A stretch of 64,000 bases of DNA from Vespula vulgaris (GCF_905475345.1 NC_066594.1:917001-981000); one strand, 5' to 3'; positions 37,428-48,860 are shown, counted from the stretch's first letter. Made by a program: numbers and translations. The notes: generated by a model from the letters alone, not told the origin.

Positions 37428-38737
37428 CAAGATAGCAAAGTGAAAAAATCTGAACCAACAGAACACTAATATATGACACGTCTTTTACGATTTACGTTTT
37501 CTCGTCTATTGCACGAAGGACGAAGCGAACGATAGCGTTTTACACCTTCATTATCTTTACCCTTCGATAACATGCGATTCTCCTAACACGCTTACCGAAT
37601 ATTACATCGGAATAATTTCTGTTATATCTGAACGACCGGCTTTAATTCTTAAGGCTTCACCGATAACGTACAATTTATCGTTTCTGTTATTTTATTTATT
37701 TCATTTATTTATTGAATTTTTGGTTTGTTTACTTTTTTTCTTTTTTTCTTTCTTTTTCTTTTTTTTTTTTATCTTGCACCACATCTCGATTTCGTCGATT
37801 CATCGTTATTGTTCGATCGTGATTCTATTCGTTTTTAATACGAAGCTTTTCGTACGAGTATTAATCCTTCATTTGTCTCCTTTTTTTTTTTTTTGTTATT
37901 TTTTTTTTGTTTCTTCCCTCTCTTGAAAAGATAATATTTTTGTTTGTTATTTTGTACAAATCATCGAAATGTTCGATCGAGTTTGAGCTCGTTCAATAGT
38001 AATTTGTTTCGATTTTCGAAATGTTAAAGAAACAAATAATTCGTATTTACGAATATATTGGAACGAACGTATTGGGACTATTAATAGTTGATCATCCTGC
38101 AATTGCTGATATAAAATACATTAAATACCGCATCGTTTTTGTGAAAACGTTTTGTTTTGTGAGAATTAATTATTTTCTTGATTTGTTGAAAATAAATCAG
38201 TATCGAAAAGTATAGACGATATTTTGATTGGTTGCGGTTATAAAAAAGAAAGGAAAAAAAAAATGGAAGGAAAAGAGGACAAAACGAAACTCGAGCGTAT
38301 CAAATCGTAAATGCATCTTTTTGTACAAGATCGTAAATATAGCTTCGGGAAAAAATGCGAAAATTCGAACGAAATTCAAACGAAGATATCTCTGTTTAGG
38401 CTCGATCGTTTAAGAAAATAAGATTAATTCGTAAAAGAAAATTTACCAGAAAAGAAATCGTTTGTTAAATCGCGCAATGTCCGCTTCTCATATAAATCTT
38501 TCAACATTCTACTCTATGATGTAGAGACTACGTACGTAGAGTAAGTACGACATAAATATATAGAGAAATACATATATAAATACATAGAAAAATACATACA
38601 TACGTAAATAAGCAGATATATACATACATGTATAATATAAGACATTACAAGTGTATAAGATGAACTTAGAGAGAAGCGAGAAAAGAAGGTACATAGAAAT
38701 ATATGTATGTATGTGTATGCGTTGTGTTGTGTATGTA

Positions 38738-38744
<7 letters not shown>

Positions 38745-38786
<42 letters not shown>

Positions 38787-38896
38787 TAAGTAAAGGACAG
38801 AAAGTGTTTTCCATGGCGAGTAAGCAGCGTGCTACACTCGCGAGTAACCTCGTATATATGCTCTCGCACGATGTTGAGCTTAGACTGTAAGAAAGA

Positions 38897-38937
<41 letters not shown>
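38745..38937. repeat. (TA)n and (TG)n pair
   Basis: 19 TA dinucleotides (38745-38783) and 19 TG dinucleotides (38900-38937), separated by a unique segment with TATA/TATG sequence. Confidence 0.9.
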
Positions 38938-38938
<1 letters not shown>

Positions 38939-39029
38939 TATGTGTATGTGTATGTGTAACAGAGAAGGAGAGAGACAAGGATAGTAGAGATAGAGAGAGA
39001 AAGAGAGAGTGAGAGAGAACATTCGCCTA

Positions 39030-39200
39030 GAATCGCGTATCTGGTGGGGAGTCACACTGGACCTCAGCCTCTGTTCGTGCGGTGTGTAGTCTATGAGTCA
39101 AGTTAACAAAACCAGTCGTCTCTCTACTGGCTGCCTGAACTGGTTGCTTCTCTCGGCAGTTTGCCTTCTAATCCTCTAGCGATTGTTTCGTGTAGTTCTC
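39030..39200 (+). promoter_or_regulatory. Possible promoter or 5' exon upstream of the gene
   Basis: A repeat-free, GC-richer stretch directly after a (TG)n and a (GA)n tract, 2.7 kb upstream of the start codon. It holds GGGAGTCACACTGGACCTCAG and CTCGGCAGTTTGCC, the latter an initiator-like CAGTT. Short-repeat-flanked GC islands at this distance often mark transcription starts in insect genes, but there is no TATA box and no clear donor. Offered only as the most likely start region for the Ser-rich gene. Confidence 0.2.
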
Positions 39201-39924
39201 TATGTAAATGTGTCTATTCTTTTCTACTACTCCGTGTGTACGTACGTACGAATCTACGGGCGTGTTTAACCGAGCGTGCCTGTATATGTACACGTATGTG
39301 TACGTGTAGTGTGTCTTGTTCACACAACATTCGTGTGTTACTCTCTGTTTTGTGTATACGTGTGTGTGCAAACGCGCGTGAGCAAAATTTCGATCGTAGA
39401 TGCCTCGTTCGCCATTGGATTCTTTCGTCGAAGACTCTCTTCCGGGTTTCTTCGATCATCGTGCGAATCTCTAAGCGTTTCTAAATGTGTCCTTACCCAA
39501 TGGGTACGATCGAACTACTACGAGAATATATATCGTAGTACGTTGCTTGAGAATGTAGGCGTCACAATAGAAACTTTTCGTTTTGGCTTGTCCTCTTATT
39601 GCTAGGACCCTATTATTATTGGCATAGAGCGTATCTTCGGTGTGTCTTCTCTTCTTTAATCCAATCGTAAGATTGGCGAAATTCTCAACCGTGAAAGTTT
39701 CTGTCGATCGTCGAACTCGATATCAACGTTAATAATATCGTGACAATGTATGAAGCTGTATCTTCTTTCTTTTTTTTATTTTTGTCCTTCTTCTTTTTTC
39801 TTTCTGGATTGTTCTTTTTTCTTTTTTTTTTTTTTAATGTCACAAAAATATTTCTCGCTGAAGCAATGGCAGGATATCTTCTTTTTTCCTTTTCGTTTTT
39901 CGTTGTACTTCTTTTTTTTCTTTT

Positions 39925-40515
39925 TCTTTTTTCGTATCGAGATCAACGAATTAATTCGTAGATCGTATCACGTCGGTATTTTATATTAGCATTTGTTGTC
40001 AGAGATAGAACTTGATGAATTGGATTCTCATTTCTTTTCGAATGATATTTTTTGTTTATTGTGTATATATATAATTAATATGAATATTAATTATCTATAT
40101 ATATATATAATTATATAAAATTCATAGTAATTGTATTACGTAATATAATTAATATAAATATTGATTGAAATCGATTTTTTTTTTTCGTTCTGTTTTTTCG
40201 TATTAAGATCGACAAGTTAGATTGTAATTGTTTGCACTCATTGTTGAAATAAAACTTGACAAATTATATATTTTATACGTATAATTGATATATAATTAAT
40301 ATAAATGTTAATCGAAAACGATTTCTTTTCTTTTTTCTTTCTATCTTTCTTTTCTCTTCGTATCGAGTTTAGCAAGTAATTCGTAGATTACACTTAAATA
40401 AAACTTGACGAATTTGAATCTCATTTATTTTCAAATGATATTTGTTTATTATTATCGTGCTTGTATGTGTATATATATACACACATAAAGAATTAATGTA
40501 AATGTTAATTGAAAA
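39925..40515. repeat. Old triplicated segment, diverged
   Basis: Three related units begin CGTATCGAGATCAACGAATTA (about 39933), CGTATTAAGATCGACAAGTTA (about 40199) and CGTATCGAGTTTAGCAAGTAA (about 40358). Each continues with a version of AATAAAACTTGACGAATT, then TTTCAAATGATATTTGTTTA or a remnant, then a TA/ATTAATATAAATGTTAATTGAAAA tail, followed (before the next copy) by a TTTTCTTTT pyrimidine stretch. Unit length varies from about 160 to 265 bp because the TA tracts differ. No coding frame is shared between units. Confidence 0.55.
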
Positions 40516-40519
40516 CAAT

Positions 40520-41690
40520 GAAGATTTTCAAAAAGTGTTATATTTTAAAGAATATAGATGTTTAAACGAGTTTTCACGAATTCTGAAAAATGTCACCTTG
40601 AGATGAATAAATATTCTCCGTCTACTTGGCTCGCGAATTTTTGGAAAGATCTCAAATCGATCGGTCGAGCGTGTACAATAAACGTCGAATAAACTCATGA
40701 CAAGGTATGTTGCTTTTAAAGGGCCAAGCAACAATACTAGATTCGAATGGTGTCAAGGCAAGGAGCTCGACAAAGCAAACGTCGATCTGTCGATTGTCAA
40801 ACGCCGTGCGTTAAATGGTCTACGAATCATTTTCGATTCTCCTTTCGCTTTGAATTGAAGTATTTACAATTTCATCGTGTCGGAGGAAAAAGAAAGAAAA
40901 TAAGAAAAAGAAAACAAAAGAAAAGAAAAGAAAAGAAAAGAGAAAGCATCGTATCGTTCAATATCCGCAAAAAATATCTATAAACGTTTCCTTCCTCTCT
41001 TTTGCTTTTTTAAATCATTTTATCGAATCTCAATGCTAATCGATAACGTTATTACCTAATCGATACCGTACAAGTGTAATAATAAAAATATCGGAATATT
41101 ATTTTATTACGAATAATGAATCTCATTGAAATATAAATTATTACGTATTAATATTTTATTATTCTATAACATTTAAGCAAGTTCATAAATACGATAATGT
41201 ACTACCATTCGTGTCACTTTCTTTTTTTAAATAAGAAGATTAAGTGCTACAAAAGAGAAACCAGTGCATTAAGTTCTATGTATAATTCGATCGATATATT
41301 TCGTATTTCAATCGATCTCTATAGGGATCGAGTCTCTTGAATGTAAAAAGAAAAAAAAGAGAGAGAGAGAGAGAAAAATAGAAAGTAAGAAAAAAAAACG
41401 TCAAGAAATAATGACCCGTTCGATTGAGATTTTCCATGATAGATCGTTGAATTCGCATAAATCAGAATCGTGGTTACATGTTGGACGTTATCGGAATCCA
41501 ATGCGAATGATCGTGGGTACGTTTTATTTTTCTTTTCTTCCTTTTTTTTTTTTAAGGACATCTAGAGTGGATCCGATTCTCTGTAGGTTCAGTGTTTAAA
41601 CAGTGTGTCGAGGAAAACCGGTTGGGTAAACATGCCGTACGAGATTTTGCGTTGGACTCGAACGAATGGATAAAATAGTTTAGCGGGAAA
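40520..41690. other. Immediate upstream region of the gene
   Basis: AT-rich single-copy DNA with an A/G tract (40880-40940). It may contain untranslated exon or promoter sequence of the Ser-rich gene, but no signal is strong enough to place one. Confidence 0.4.
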
Positions 41691-41696
41691 AAGTGA

Positions 41697-41825
41697 GATA
41701 GGTACAAGAGCAAAAAAAAAGAAGAAGGAAAGGAGAGAAGAAAAAAGGAAAAAAGAAAGAGAAAGCAAGAGAAAGAGAAAGAGAGAGACAAACGAACGAA
41801 CGAACGAACGAACGAACGAATAAAT
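41697..41825 (+). other. Purine-rich 5' leader with (GAAC)n next to the start codon
   Basis: The frame is open from just after a TGA (41694-41696) to the ATG, but has no earlier ATG. The sequence is almost entirely A and G, ending in about seven GAAC repeats directly before AATAAATATGG. I treat it as 5' untranslated leader. If translation or splicing began upstream, it would instead add Lys/Glu/Arg-rich residues to the protein. No clear splice acceptor with a pyrimidine tract is seen here. Confidence 0.4.
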
Positions 41826-42157
41826 ATGGATCGAAGTTTCAAGAACAACGTGGACTTTAAGATGAATCAGCAAAACTTTAAGTTGAGAGACTTTGGGATC
41901 GACGGGAAATTATCATCGTCCATACATTCAAAATTGATTCGGAGTTCGGTAAGGACCGGTTCGTGTTATTCGCAAATCGGATCCGTTCAAATACGAGGAA
42001 CATTTTCTACTAACAGTAATAATAGGGATAGTAATAATCTTGCACAAAGTGGGACCAATGAACTGAGCCACTCTCGACTCTCTTCGAACGTAAGAGGTAT
42101 CGATACATCGATCATTTGCAACGATCATCTTCTTCGAACTTCCTCTTCGTCCTCGTC

Positions 42158-42193
<36 letters not shown>

Positions 42194-42479
42194 CTCGTCA
42201 TCTTCTTCTTCTTCATCTTCTTCTTCTTCTTCTTCTTCTTCTTTGTCTTCTTCGCCTTCTTCTACTTCTTCCTCTTTTCGCTTATCATCCTCGACTCAAG
42301 CTCGAACGATTGGCCAATCACCAAGTAACCTATTCGCCGATAGCTTTCAAACTTCCACTCCAAGCAACAACAACAATGGCGTCCCTTTGTCGGGAACGAC
42401 TAGTTCGATGCATCAAGCGAACGTTTCTTCGATACTATCGCCGAATTATTGGAAGCAATATGGCGGCCAAGAGAGCGGG
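41826..42479 (+). CDS. First coding exon of an unidentified Ser-rich protein
   Basis: Open frame of 218 codons starting at the first in-frame ATG after an upstream TGA (41694-41696). The ATG context is favourable, with A at -3 and G at +4. The exon ends in phase 0 at a GT donor (GGG|GTAAAT). The protein is hydrophilic with no signal peptide or membrane segment. Residues 1-105 are mixed polar, residues 106-139 are 34 consecutive serines, then a Ser/Thr/Asn-rich stretch leads to a more ordered tail (residues about 200-218, with NYWKQYGGQ). The frame continues exactly into the exon at 63490. Unlike the surrounding low-complexity frames, codon use and composition here look protein-like outside the Ser run. 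Such N-terminal regions are common in insect transcription factors, but no DNA-binding domain lies in the window, so I assign no family. The gene is real with good probability; the start codon is less certain. Confidence 0.75.
42152..42256 (+). repeat. Coding triplet repeat, (TCG)n and (TCT)n serine codons
   Basis: Inside the first coding exon the 34-serine run is written as a (TCG)n block and a (TCT)n block, with TCC and TCA interruptions. The two blocks are different nucleotide repeats in the same reading frame that give the same residue. Confidence 0.88.
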
Positions 42480-42541
42480 GTAAATATACGTTTAATATGA
42501 TATATGTGGATACGATTATAATTGTATTATTACGGATATGT

Positions 42542-42635
42542 ATACACACACACACACACACGCACGCGCGCGCGCATACATGTACATACACATACATAGA
42601 CAGACAGATAGACAGACAGATAGACAGACACACTT
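42542..42635. repeat. (CA)n/(CG)n and (GACA)n tract after the donor
   Basis: Ten CA dinucleotides, a short CGCGCGCG run of potential Z-DNA, then GACAGATA repeats, all within 160 bp downstream of the first exon's donor. Confidence 0.85.
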
Positions 42636-43339
42636 ATATATAAATTACAAATTGAAGTAATTTGGTCGATCGATCATAAGTACGGTACACCATAGTTAGC
42701 TTACTATACGGCCAAGGACCAAGGAATTAGCTCGAGTTGACGTCCTCAACAAGGAGTAGAAGGACCATCGTTGGTACCTAACGTTCTATCGCATATCTAC
42801 TATGTATTCGAGACGCGTTTCCCTTCCTAGGCTAATTAGTATGTGCCGTGGCATCGGATATTAGGTGGTGTTCACAGTTGCATACGAAAGGAGAAGAGAA
42901 CTGTTGGGCGCAGGGGGATGGGGATGGAATACTTAGGGCTAAAGGGAAAGAAGAAGAGGAGAGGAAGGTCGTCCACTGTCTCATAAAATATATTTTTATA
43001 AAATCTCTACTTACTACTACTCTACCATTATGCATATATCTTTCTACGAATAACTTTATCTCGATTTTTCTTATCTTTTTTATTTTTTATTTTTTGTTTC
43101 TTTCGAAACCATACCCTCCTTCGTTCGAATGATTTAATCGATCGTTCGATAATCTTCTTTTCTTTTTCTTCTTTCTTTCTTTCTTTCTTTTTTTCTTTAG
43201 TGTTATGTAAAGCACGAATTTATTAAAACGTTTGCACGAAATTTGAGATTAATTGGAAACTTCCGAAATAATTTGAAGAGATCACGCATGTATGTTCGAT
43301 ACGCTACGTAATAATTCGCTCTCTTTCTCCCTTCCTCAC

Positions 43340-43383
43340 TCCCTCCCTCTCTCCCTCCCTCCCTCCCTCCCTCCCTCCCTCCC

Positions 43384-43426
<43 letters not shown>

Positions 43427-43427
43427 G
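43340..43427. repeat. (CCCT)n-(TC)n compound
   Basis: Nine CCCT-type tetranucleotides pass into TC dinucleotides. It is C-rich and could form an i-motif or triplex structure. Confidence 0.88.
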
Positions 43428-43479
43428 TATACTTCTTAATTAAAGAAAATTAATTGATCATCGAAGTCGTTAATACGCG

Positions 43480-43640
43480 CAGGTGTATTTCTTGGAGGAA
43501 AGAAATAAATAAGGAGTAATCTCGAGAGTAATGGCAATTTAGCGTGTGCCAGCTCGAGGACAATTATATTAATTACCTCGCGGTATCGTTAAAGCGTCTT
43601 TAATTTTCTCGTACGCACCGTATACTTCTTACTCGGTTGT
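43480..43640. promoter_or_regulatory. Candidate intronic enhancer island
   Basis: CGCAGGTGTATT (E-box CAGGTG) and TATATTAATTACCTCGCGG (homeodomain core), about 85 bases apart in the first part of the host intron, without simple repeats. Confidence 0.25.
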
Positions 43641-43713
43641 AATATTCACTTTTTATATATCCTATTAATAAAATTCGTCCTACCGGCACTTATTATATTT
43701 TTATTTTTTTTCT

Positions 43714-43717
<4 letters not shown>

Positions 43718-43788
<71 letters not shown>
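43718..43788. repeat. Long (TC)n microsatellite
   Basis: About 35 perfect TC dinucleotides, the longest TC run in the window. Confidence 0.94.
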
Positions 43789-43791
<3 letters not shown>

Positions 43792-44697
43792 GTTTTCAAT
43801 TTATTTCGCAGTATCCTAGTTCTCTTAGATCGCTGCTTTAGAAATGCTTCAATGTTTTCACATCCAAGAAATGATCGATAAATCTTCGAGAAGATAAGAA
43901 AAAATAAAAAAAGAAATGAAAACAAAAAGGAATGGAGGGAAAAATGAAGTACACGCGTTAAAGAAAGAATCGATAGGATGCGGGTAAAGTTTATTGGCCC
44001 TATATGGGCAGGAAATAGATAATAAAGTGAAAGATTAAGATGCAACAATATAGGATTTACGATTACGATAATATCTTCTTAATTATTTCAAGAAGTCTAT
44101 GAAATATTTCAAGTATTATATGTGGCGTTATACGAGCGACATTCTAATTTAACATTTAATTCAACATGAAAGTGAGTTTAATACAGCGATCCATATAAAT
44201 CGATAAAGCGTTCGTAAAAATAAGCCATTAGTGCCATGAAACTTATCTTCGACTAGCGTTTCATCTTTGTCCGACTTTTATTTGCGAAATTTTACAAAAT
44301 CAGATTGCACAAATTCGATCTGTTGAAATTATTTGTTATTGAAAAGTAATGAAACGGGTTAAGCGTCTAACACGATTATATCCAGTACAAACTTGTGGGA
44401 TAATCGTGAGACCGTCGGAGGATGACCTTGAACGAAAGAAGGGCCGTTAGACGCAACAAGGAGATTACAAGAGAAAGACGAGGACGCGTCGGACAGATGT
44501 GACCTCCTTCTGGCAAATCTTTCGTTACGTTCGAGTATTCTTCGCTTACGTTTTAACTCCTCTTCGAGCAATAACGTTTAAACGATATACTTGATACACC
44601 GATTAGAGTTCGATAGTATTAAATAAAGTGATATTTTTCGTTTTTTCTTCTTTTTTTCTTTCTTTCTTTTCTTTTTTAAACACATTCTTGGCAATTC

Positions 44698-44738
44698 TTT
44701 TATTATTCTTTTATTATTATTACTTTATTATTGTGTTG

Positions 44739-44798
<60 letters not shown>

Positions 44799-44841
44799 GT
44801 AATTTAATTATTGATTACTTAAATAAATTCTTTTATTACTA

Positions 44842-44912
<71 letters not shown>

Positions 44913-45038
44913 GAATAGTAAGTAATTAAATTATTAACTACCTCAATAAAAAAATTATTTTATTATTATTAATATTATTCGGATAGTAAGTAATTTAATT
45001 ATTGATTACTTGAATAAATTCTTTTATTATTATTTTAC

Positions 45039-45079
<41 letters not shown>

Positions 45080-45205
45080 GAATAATAAATAATTGAATTA
45101 TTAACTACCTCAATAAATAAATTATTTTATTATTATTAATATTATTCGGATAGTAAGTAATTCAATTATTGATTACTTGAATAAATTCTTTTATTATTAT
45201 TTTAC

Positions 45206-45252
<47 letters not shown>

Positions 45253-45297
45253 GAATAATAAATAATTGAATTATTAATTACCTCAATAAATAAATTA

Positions 45298-45368
<71 letters not shown>

Positions 45369-45420
45369 GGATAGTAAGTAGTTAAATTATTAATTACTTA
45401 AATAAATTCTTTTACTATTA

Positions 45421-45470
<50 letters not shown>

Positions 45471-45475
45471 GAATA
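44698..45475. repeat. Composite (TTA)n array with higher-order units
   Basis: Seven or so long (TTA)n blocks are separated by two alternating spacers: CGAATAGTAAGTAATTAAATTATTAACTACCTCAATAAA-type and CGGATAGTAAGTAATTCAATTATTGATTACTTGAATAAATTC-type (quoted here as families, with several point variants). The order TTA-block, spacer A, TTA-block, spacer B repeats about three times with a period near 170-180 bp, so duplication occurred at the level of the pair, not just single triplets. It lies in the host intron. Confidence 0.85.
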
Positions 45476-45489
45476 TTAGTGAACAATAA

Positions 45490-46700
45490 CAAAAAAAAAG
45501 AATTAGTAATCAAAAATACAGAATAATCAATTATTATTATCATTATCTTTTTGTTTTATCTTTCATTCAATTTACAGAAATTCAATTTTACTTTCATTCA
45601 ATTACAGAAACGGTGTTAACGAAACCACTGTTCTTTTCTGTTTCTTTTTTTTTTTTTTTATCAACATTTTCATTCTCGATATAAAAACTTATTTACGTTC
45701 GATTTAACTCGTATGCGTCGGAGTATATATCCGTTTAATTGTAACGTGCGAACAATTATAATTACAAAACGTTTTCTACGAAACTGGGAATGAACTAGAA
45801 AAGCAAGAGCTAGTCCAGTGAGTGAAAATCTCTTCGTCTTCCTGAAAACGAGAGAAAATGATCTTCTTGCTACGCCTAACCGACAATAGAGTCTGGTCGA
45901 CCGACCAAGAGAGGCCACTTGCATTCTTCGCGTGTTAACTGAGGATATCGTATCGTGGCTAAGGTCGACTCTGAGGATTAAAAAAGAAAGAAAAAAAAAA
46001 AAAAGAATGAAAGAAAAAACAAACAACAAGTAGATAATCGCGGCACGGAGAGTAATTCAAGCGAATTTCCGAACCGTCGAACGATTAGCCGTATTCTTTA
46101 CCAACTCGGAATTCTTCTTCGTATTAACTTTCACGATGTTACGACGAACAACAAAAAAAAAAAACAACAAATTAAAGTCGTATCTAATTTACGTTCGTAA
46201 TTAATAACGATCACGTTTTTCCTTGTTATCTTCATTTTTTATTTTCTTTATATATGTACGTGTGTGTGTATGTATACGATTGACGAAAACTTATAATACG
46301 TACGAACGTATCTGTTTACATATTTATCATTATTTTTGTAAAAGATGTGTTTCAGTAGTAACTGTGTAATAACAAGTGATCTAATAAGTCAATAATATGA
46401 AAGAAAAAAAAAAAAGAAAAAAAGAGAGAGAAATTTATCATTTATTTTACGTTACATCGGTATGTCTTATAATAATCATAAAACAAATATATGATTCACG
46501 ATACTTTCATTATCATCATCAGTTCGTTTCTTTTATATCAAACGTCGTATGTATTTATATAATACATATATCGAATGTATTTATATATTCAATTTATAAA
46601 TGTACATCCATAATGAATATATATATTACAAATACATATACATATTTATAAATCCATATATAATATATGTATAATAATATTTAATCCGTCTTTTTTTCTT
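45490..46700. other. Intron segment, nothing recognised
   Basis: AT-rich, with short poly-A and TA stretches. The minus-strand frame at 46029-45670 is 119 codons long but has no domain, is Phe/Leu-rich at its start, and lies antisense in the intron. I do not call it a gene. Confidence 0.45.
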
Positions 46701-46707
46701 TTTTTTT

Positions 46708-46710
<3 letters not shown>

Positions 46711-46759
<49 letters not shown>
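46711..46759. repeat. (TA)n microsatellite
   Basis: 24 perfect TA dinucleotides. Confidence 0.93.
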
Positions 46760-46763
<4 letters not shown>

Positions 46764-46945
46764 TTTAACGTAATTCGAGGAACATGAGTTCTGGTTTCAA
46801 GGTACAACAGCATTATTCGTAAACGTATCCAAAGACAATGACTAAACTTTATCGTTTATAGTATCGCGTTCGGTGAGTCATCGGATTGGATACTACTCTC
46901 CTCGGTGGATTACGATGAAATAAGAAAATCATCGTGTGTGTCGTG

Positions 46946-46999
46946 TAGTATAGTATAGTATAGTATAGTATTGTGTCGTGTCGTGTCGTGTCGTGTCGT
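46946..46999. repeat. Two pentanucleotide repeats in tandem
   Basis: Five TAGTA repeats joined directly to five GTGTC repeats. Pentanucleotides are otherwise absent from the window. Confidence 0.85.
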
Positions 47000-47311
47000 T
47001 GGGGGATGGAAGGAAGGAATGATACAAACAATGGTAGAAACGTGATAACCTAAGAGGGAAAGAAACGAGAAAGAATTCGCGAAGAAATCGAAATAGAGAA
47101 GAAGCGAACTGTCGGACGTTAAACGCGTTGAGTTTTCCAAAGTAGTAGAGAAGAGAGTTCTACAAAACGAGATTCGAGAAAACGAGACTACTACATACGT
47201 GTCTATTTCTTTTTCTTTCTCTTTCTCTTGTGAATGAAGTCGATAAGCGATCGTACGGTATTCCATGCACGCATCCCGAACGAACGAAAGTTTCTTCGGC
47301 AGCCAAGAGAA

Positions 47312-47358
47312 TCGACTACTACGACGACAACATCGACGACAACATCGACGACAACATC

Positions 47359-47389
<31 letters not shown>

Positions 47390-47408
47390 ACGATGATGAC
47401 AACGACGA
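47312..47408. repeat. (GAC)n and (GACGACAACATC)n tract
   Basis: Three copies of a 12-nt unit GACGACAACATC lead into about 11 GAC/GAT triplets. All three plus frames and one minus frame are open through it (polyAsp, polyThr, polySer). Flanking peptide on the plus strand, from a GTG at 47230 to TAA at 47532, is not simple, but no start or splice signal supports a gene. Confidence 0.8.
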
Positions 47409-48184
47409 CAGAACGGAACTCCATGGGCCCCTTGTAATTCCGCGCGAACGTCGTCTTTTATGCAGACTTAAATCACATTCTCCAAGCATGAGTCGTAGCC
47501 TCTCAGCGCGAAAGAAACTCACGTTCAAATAAGAGAGAATCTAGCTTGTGATTCGCGAACGAAAAACATTCTTTCTTTCTCTCTATCTTGTCTCTTTTCT
47601 ATCTTTTATATCTTTTTCTCTTCCGATTGCGATTACAGAAAGACAGAGAGAGAGAGAGAGAGAGAAGAATCGTAGATTTGATCCTTTTGCGGGAGGCTGA
47701 CTTAACATGGTCTCGAGTCGCATTCCCTTCGAATGATTCGAACTCGAACTCGGCAAGAAGAAAAGATACTTTACTACTCTCCCGATAGAACTCTCGCGAG
47801 AGTCCGATTATCTTACGGTCGTTAACGACCTACGTAATTTGTTATTTGATCCCGAACATTAGCCAATGAGCCAGTGAATAGATATAGTATGAAAGAAACG
47901 ACAAAGGAGACAGTGAATTCTTTGCAAGATTTAACAACAAAGAGAATCAATGTGGATGCATTAGCAAAGTTATTATTCGTTATTATCGTATTATTTAAAA
48001 TAATCATTGATGTACGATCAAAGGAAATATAAGCTTTTCCGTTGTTAAATGCAACAATTTAATTAATTAATTAATTAAAATTTCTTCATTTCTGGATTAA
48101 ATGGTGTGAGTCCAATCGGAAATAAACGTTCGTACGTGTGAACGTATTTTAAACTATTGTATATATGAGTGTAATGGTAACTCG

Positions 48185-48392
48185 TTAAAAAACGTTCACG
48201 TAGCTCATATCAGCCCGCTAATTGTTGATTATGCAGCCGTTTGTCTTGGCTCTCGCTATATACGCGTTGCCGTACGCCTAATAAATAATGTAGACGTCGT
48301 GGATCTGGTCTTTTCACGTGTCGTGACCGAGGTACCCATTCGGAATTACATATGCACACCTGCGCCGTAGGTTATAACGTTGTAACCGACGA
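48185..48392. promoter_or_regulatory. Candidate intronic enhancer island
   Basis: About 200 repeat-free bases containing CTAATTGTTGATTATGCAG, CTTTTCACGTGTCGTG (E-box), CACACCTGCG (E-box) and the near-palindrome GTTATAACGTTGTAAC. It is the densest cluster of recognisable binding-site motifs in the intron. Confidence 0.27.
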
Positions 48393-48449
48393 CGACGACG
48401 ACGACGACGACGACTGCAACGACGACGACGATGAGAACGCGATGACATT

Positions 48450-48860
48450 GACTACTACTACTACTATTAATAGTATTACTATATTAGTATTACTATACTG
48501 CTACTGCTAGAGTACTACTCGATTACTACTACTACTTTTACTGTTACCACTACTACACTACTTCTATATTGCTACTGCTAGAGCACTATTCGATTACTAT
48601 TACCATTACTACTATTAGTAATACTATACTGTTACTGCTAAAGTACTTGTATACTTCCATTACCACTACTACTACTACTACTACTATTACTGCTAGAGCA
48701 TCATTCTACTATTACTACTATTGCTACCAAAGCACTACTCTACTACTACTACCTCTAGAGTATCATTCTACTATTACTATTACTATACCGCTTCTAACAC
48801 TTCTACTACTACTACTTCTTCTGTTGACACTGCTATTATTGTTATGTCGACGTTGATGTT
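48450..48860. repeat. (ACT)n-rich minisatellite
   Basis: A diverged array in which ACT triplets are punctuated by CTGCTAGAGTACTACTCGATT-type blocks at about 48500, 48580, 48630, 48690, 48730 and 48755. Unit spacing is 40-80 bp. The block is preceded by (GAC)n at 48392-48432. Reading frames through it give Thr/Ile/Leu/Tyr runs without domain character, so I do not call a gene. Confidence 0.7.

Larger units (their letters stand above)
35742..39030. other. Gene-free stretch upstream of the gene
   Basis: 35742-35890 continues the GC-rich island after the Gly-rich block. The rest is T/C-rich low complexity (35900-36330, 37680-37920), A/G-rich low complexity (36750-36830) and AT-rich single-copy DNA. 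No exon with usable splice sites is recognised. Confidence 0.45.

Noticed and set aside
45670..46029. 119-codon minus-strand open frame
   Set aside because: Phe/Leu-rich beginning from an A-rich tract, no recognised domain, and lies antisense in the intron without neighbouring exon signals.
47230..47532. 100-codon frame with poly-Asp, and overlapping poly-Thr and poly-Ser frames
   Set aside because: All are products of the (GAC)n repeat. The polyAsp frame starts at GTG, and no splice-bounded exon can be drawn.
48394..48432. (GAC)n as a coding poly-Asp/Thr exon
   Set aside because: Pure triplet repeat with no open non-repetitive flank bounded by splice sites.
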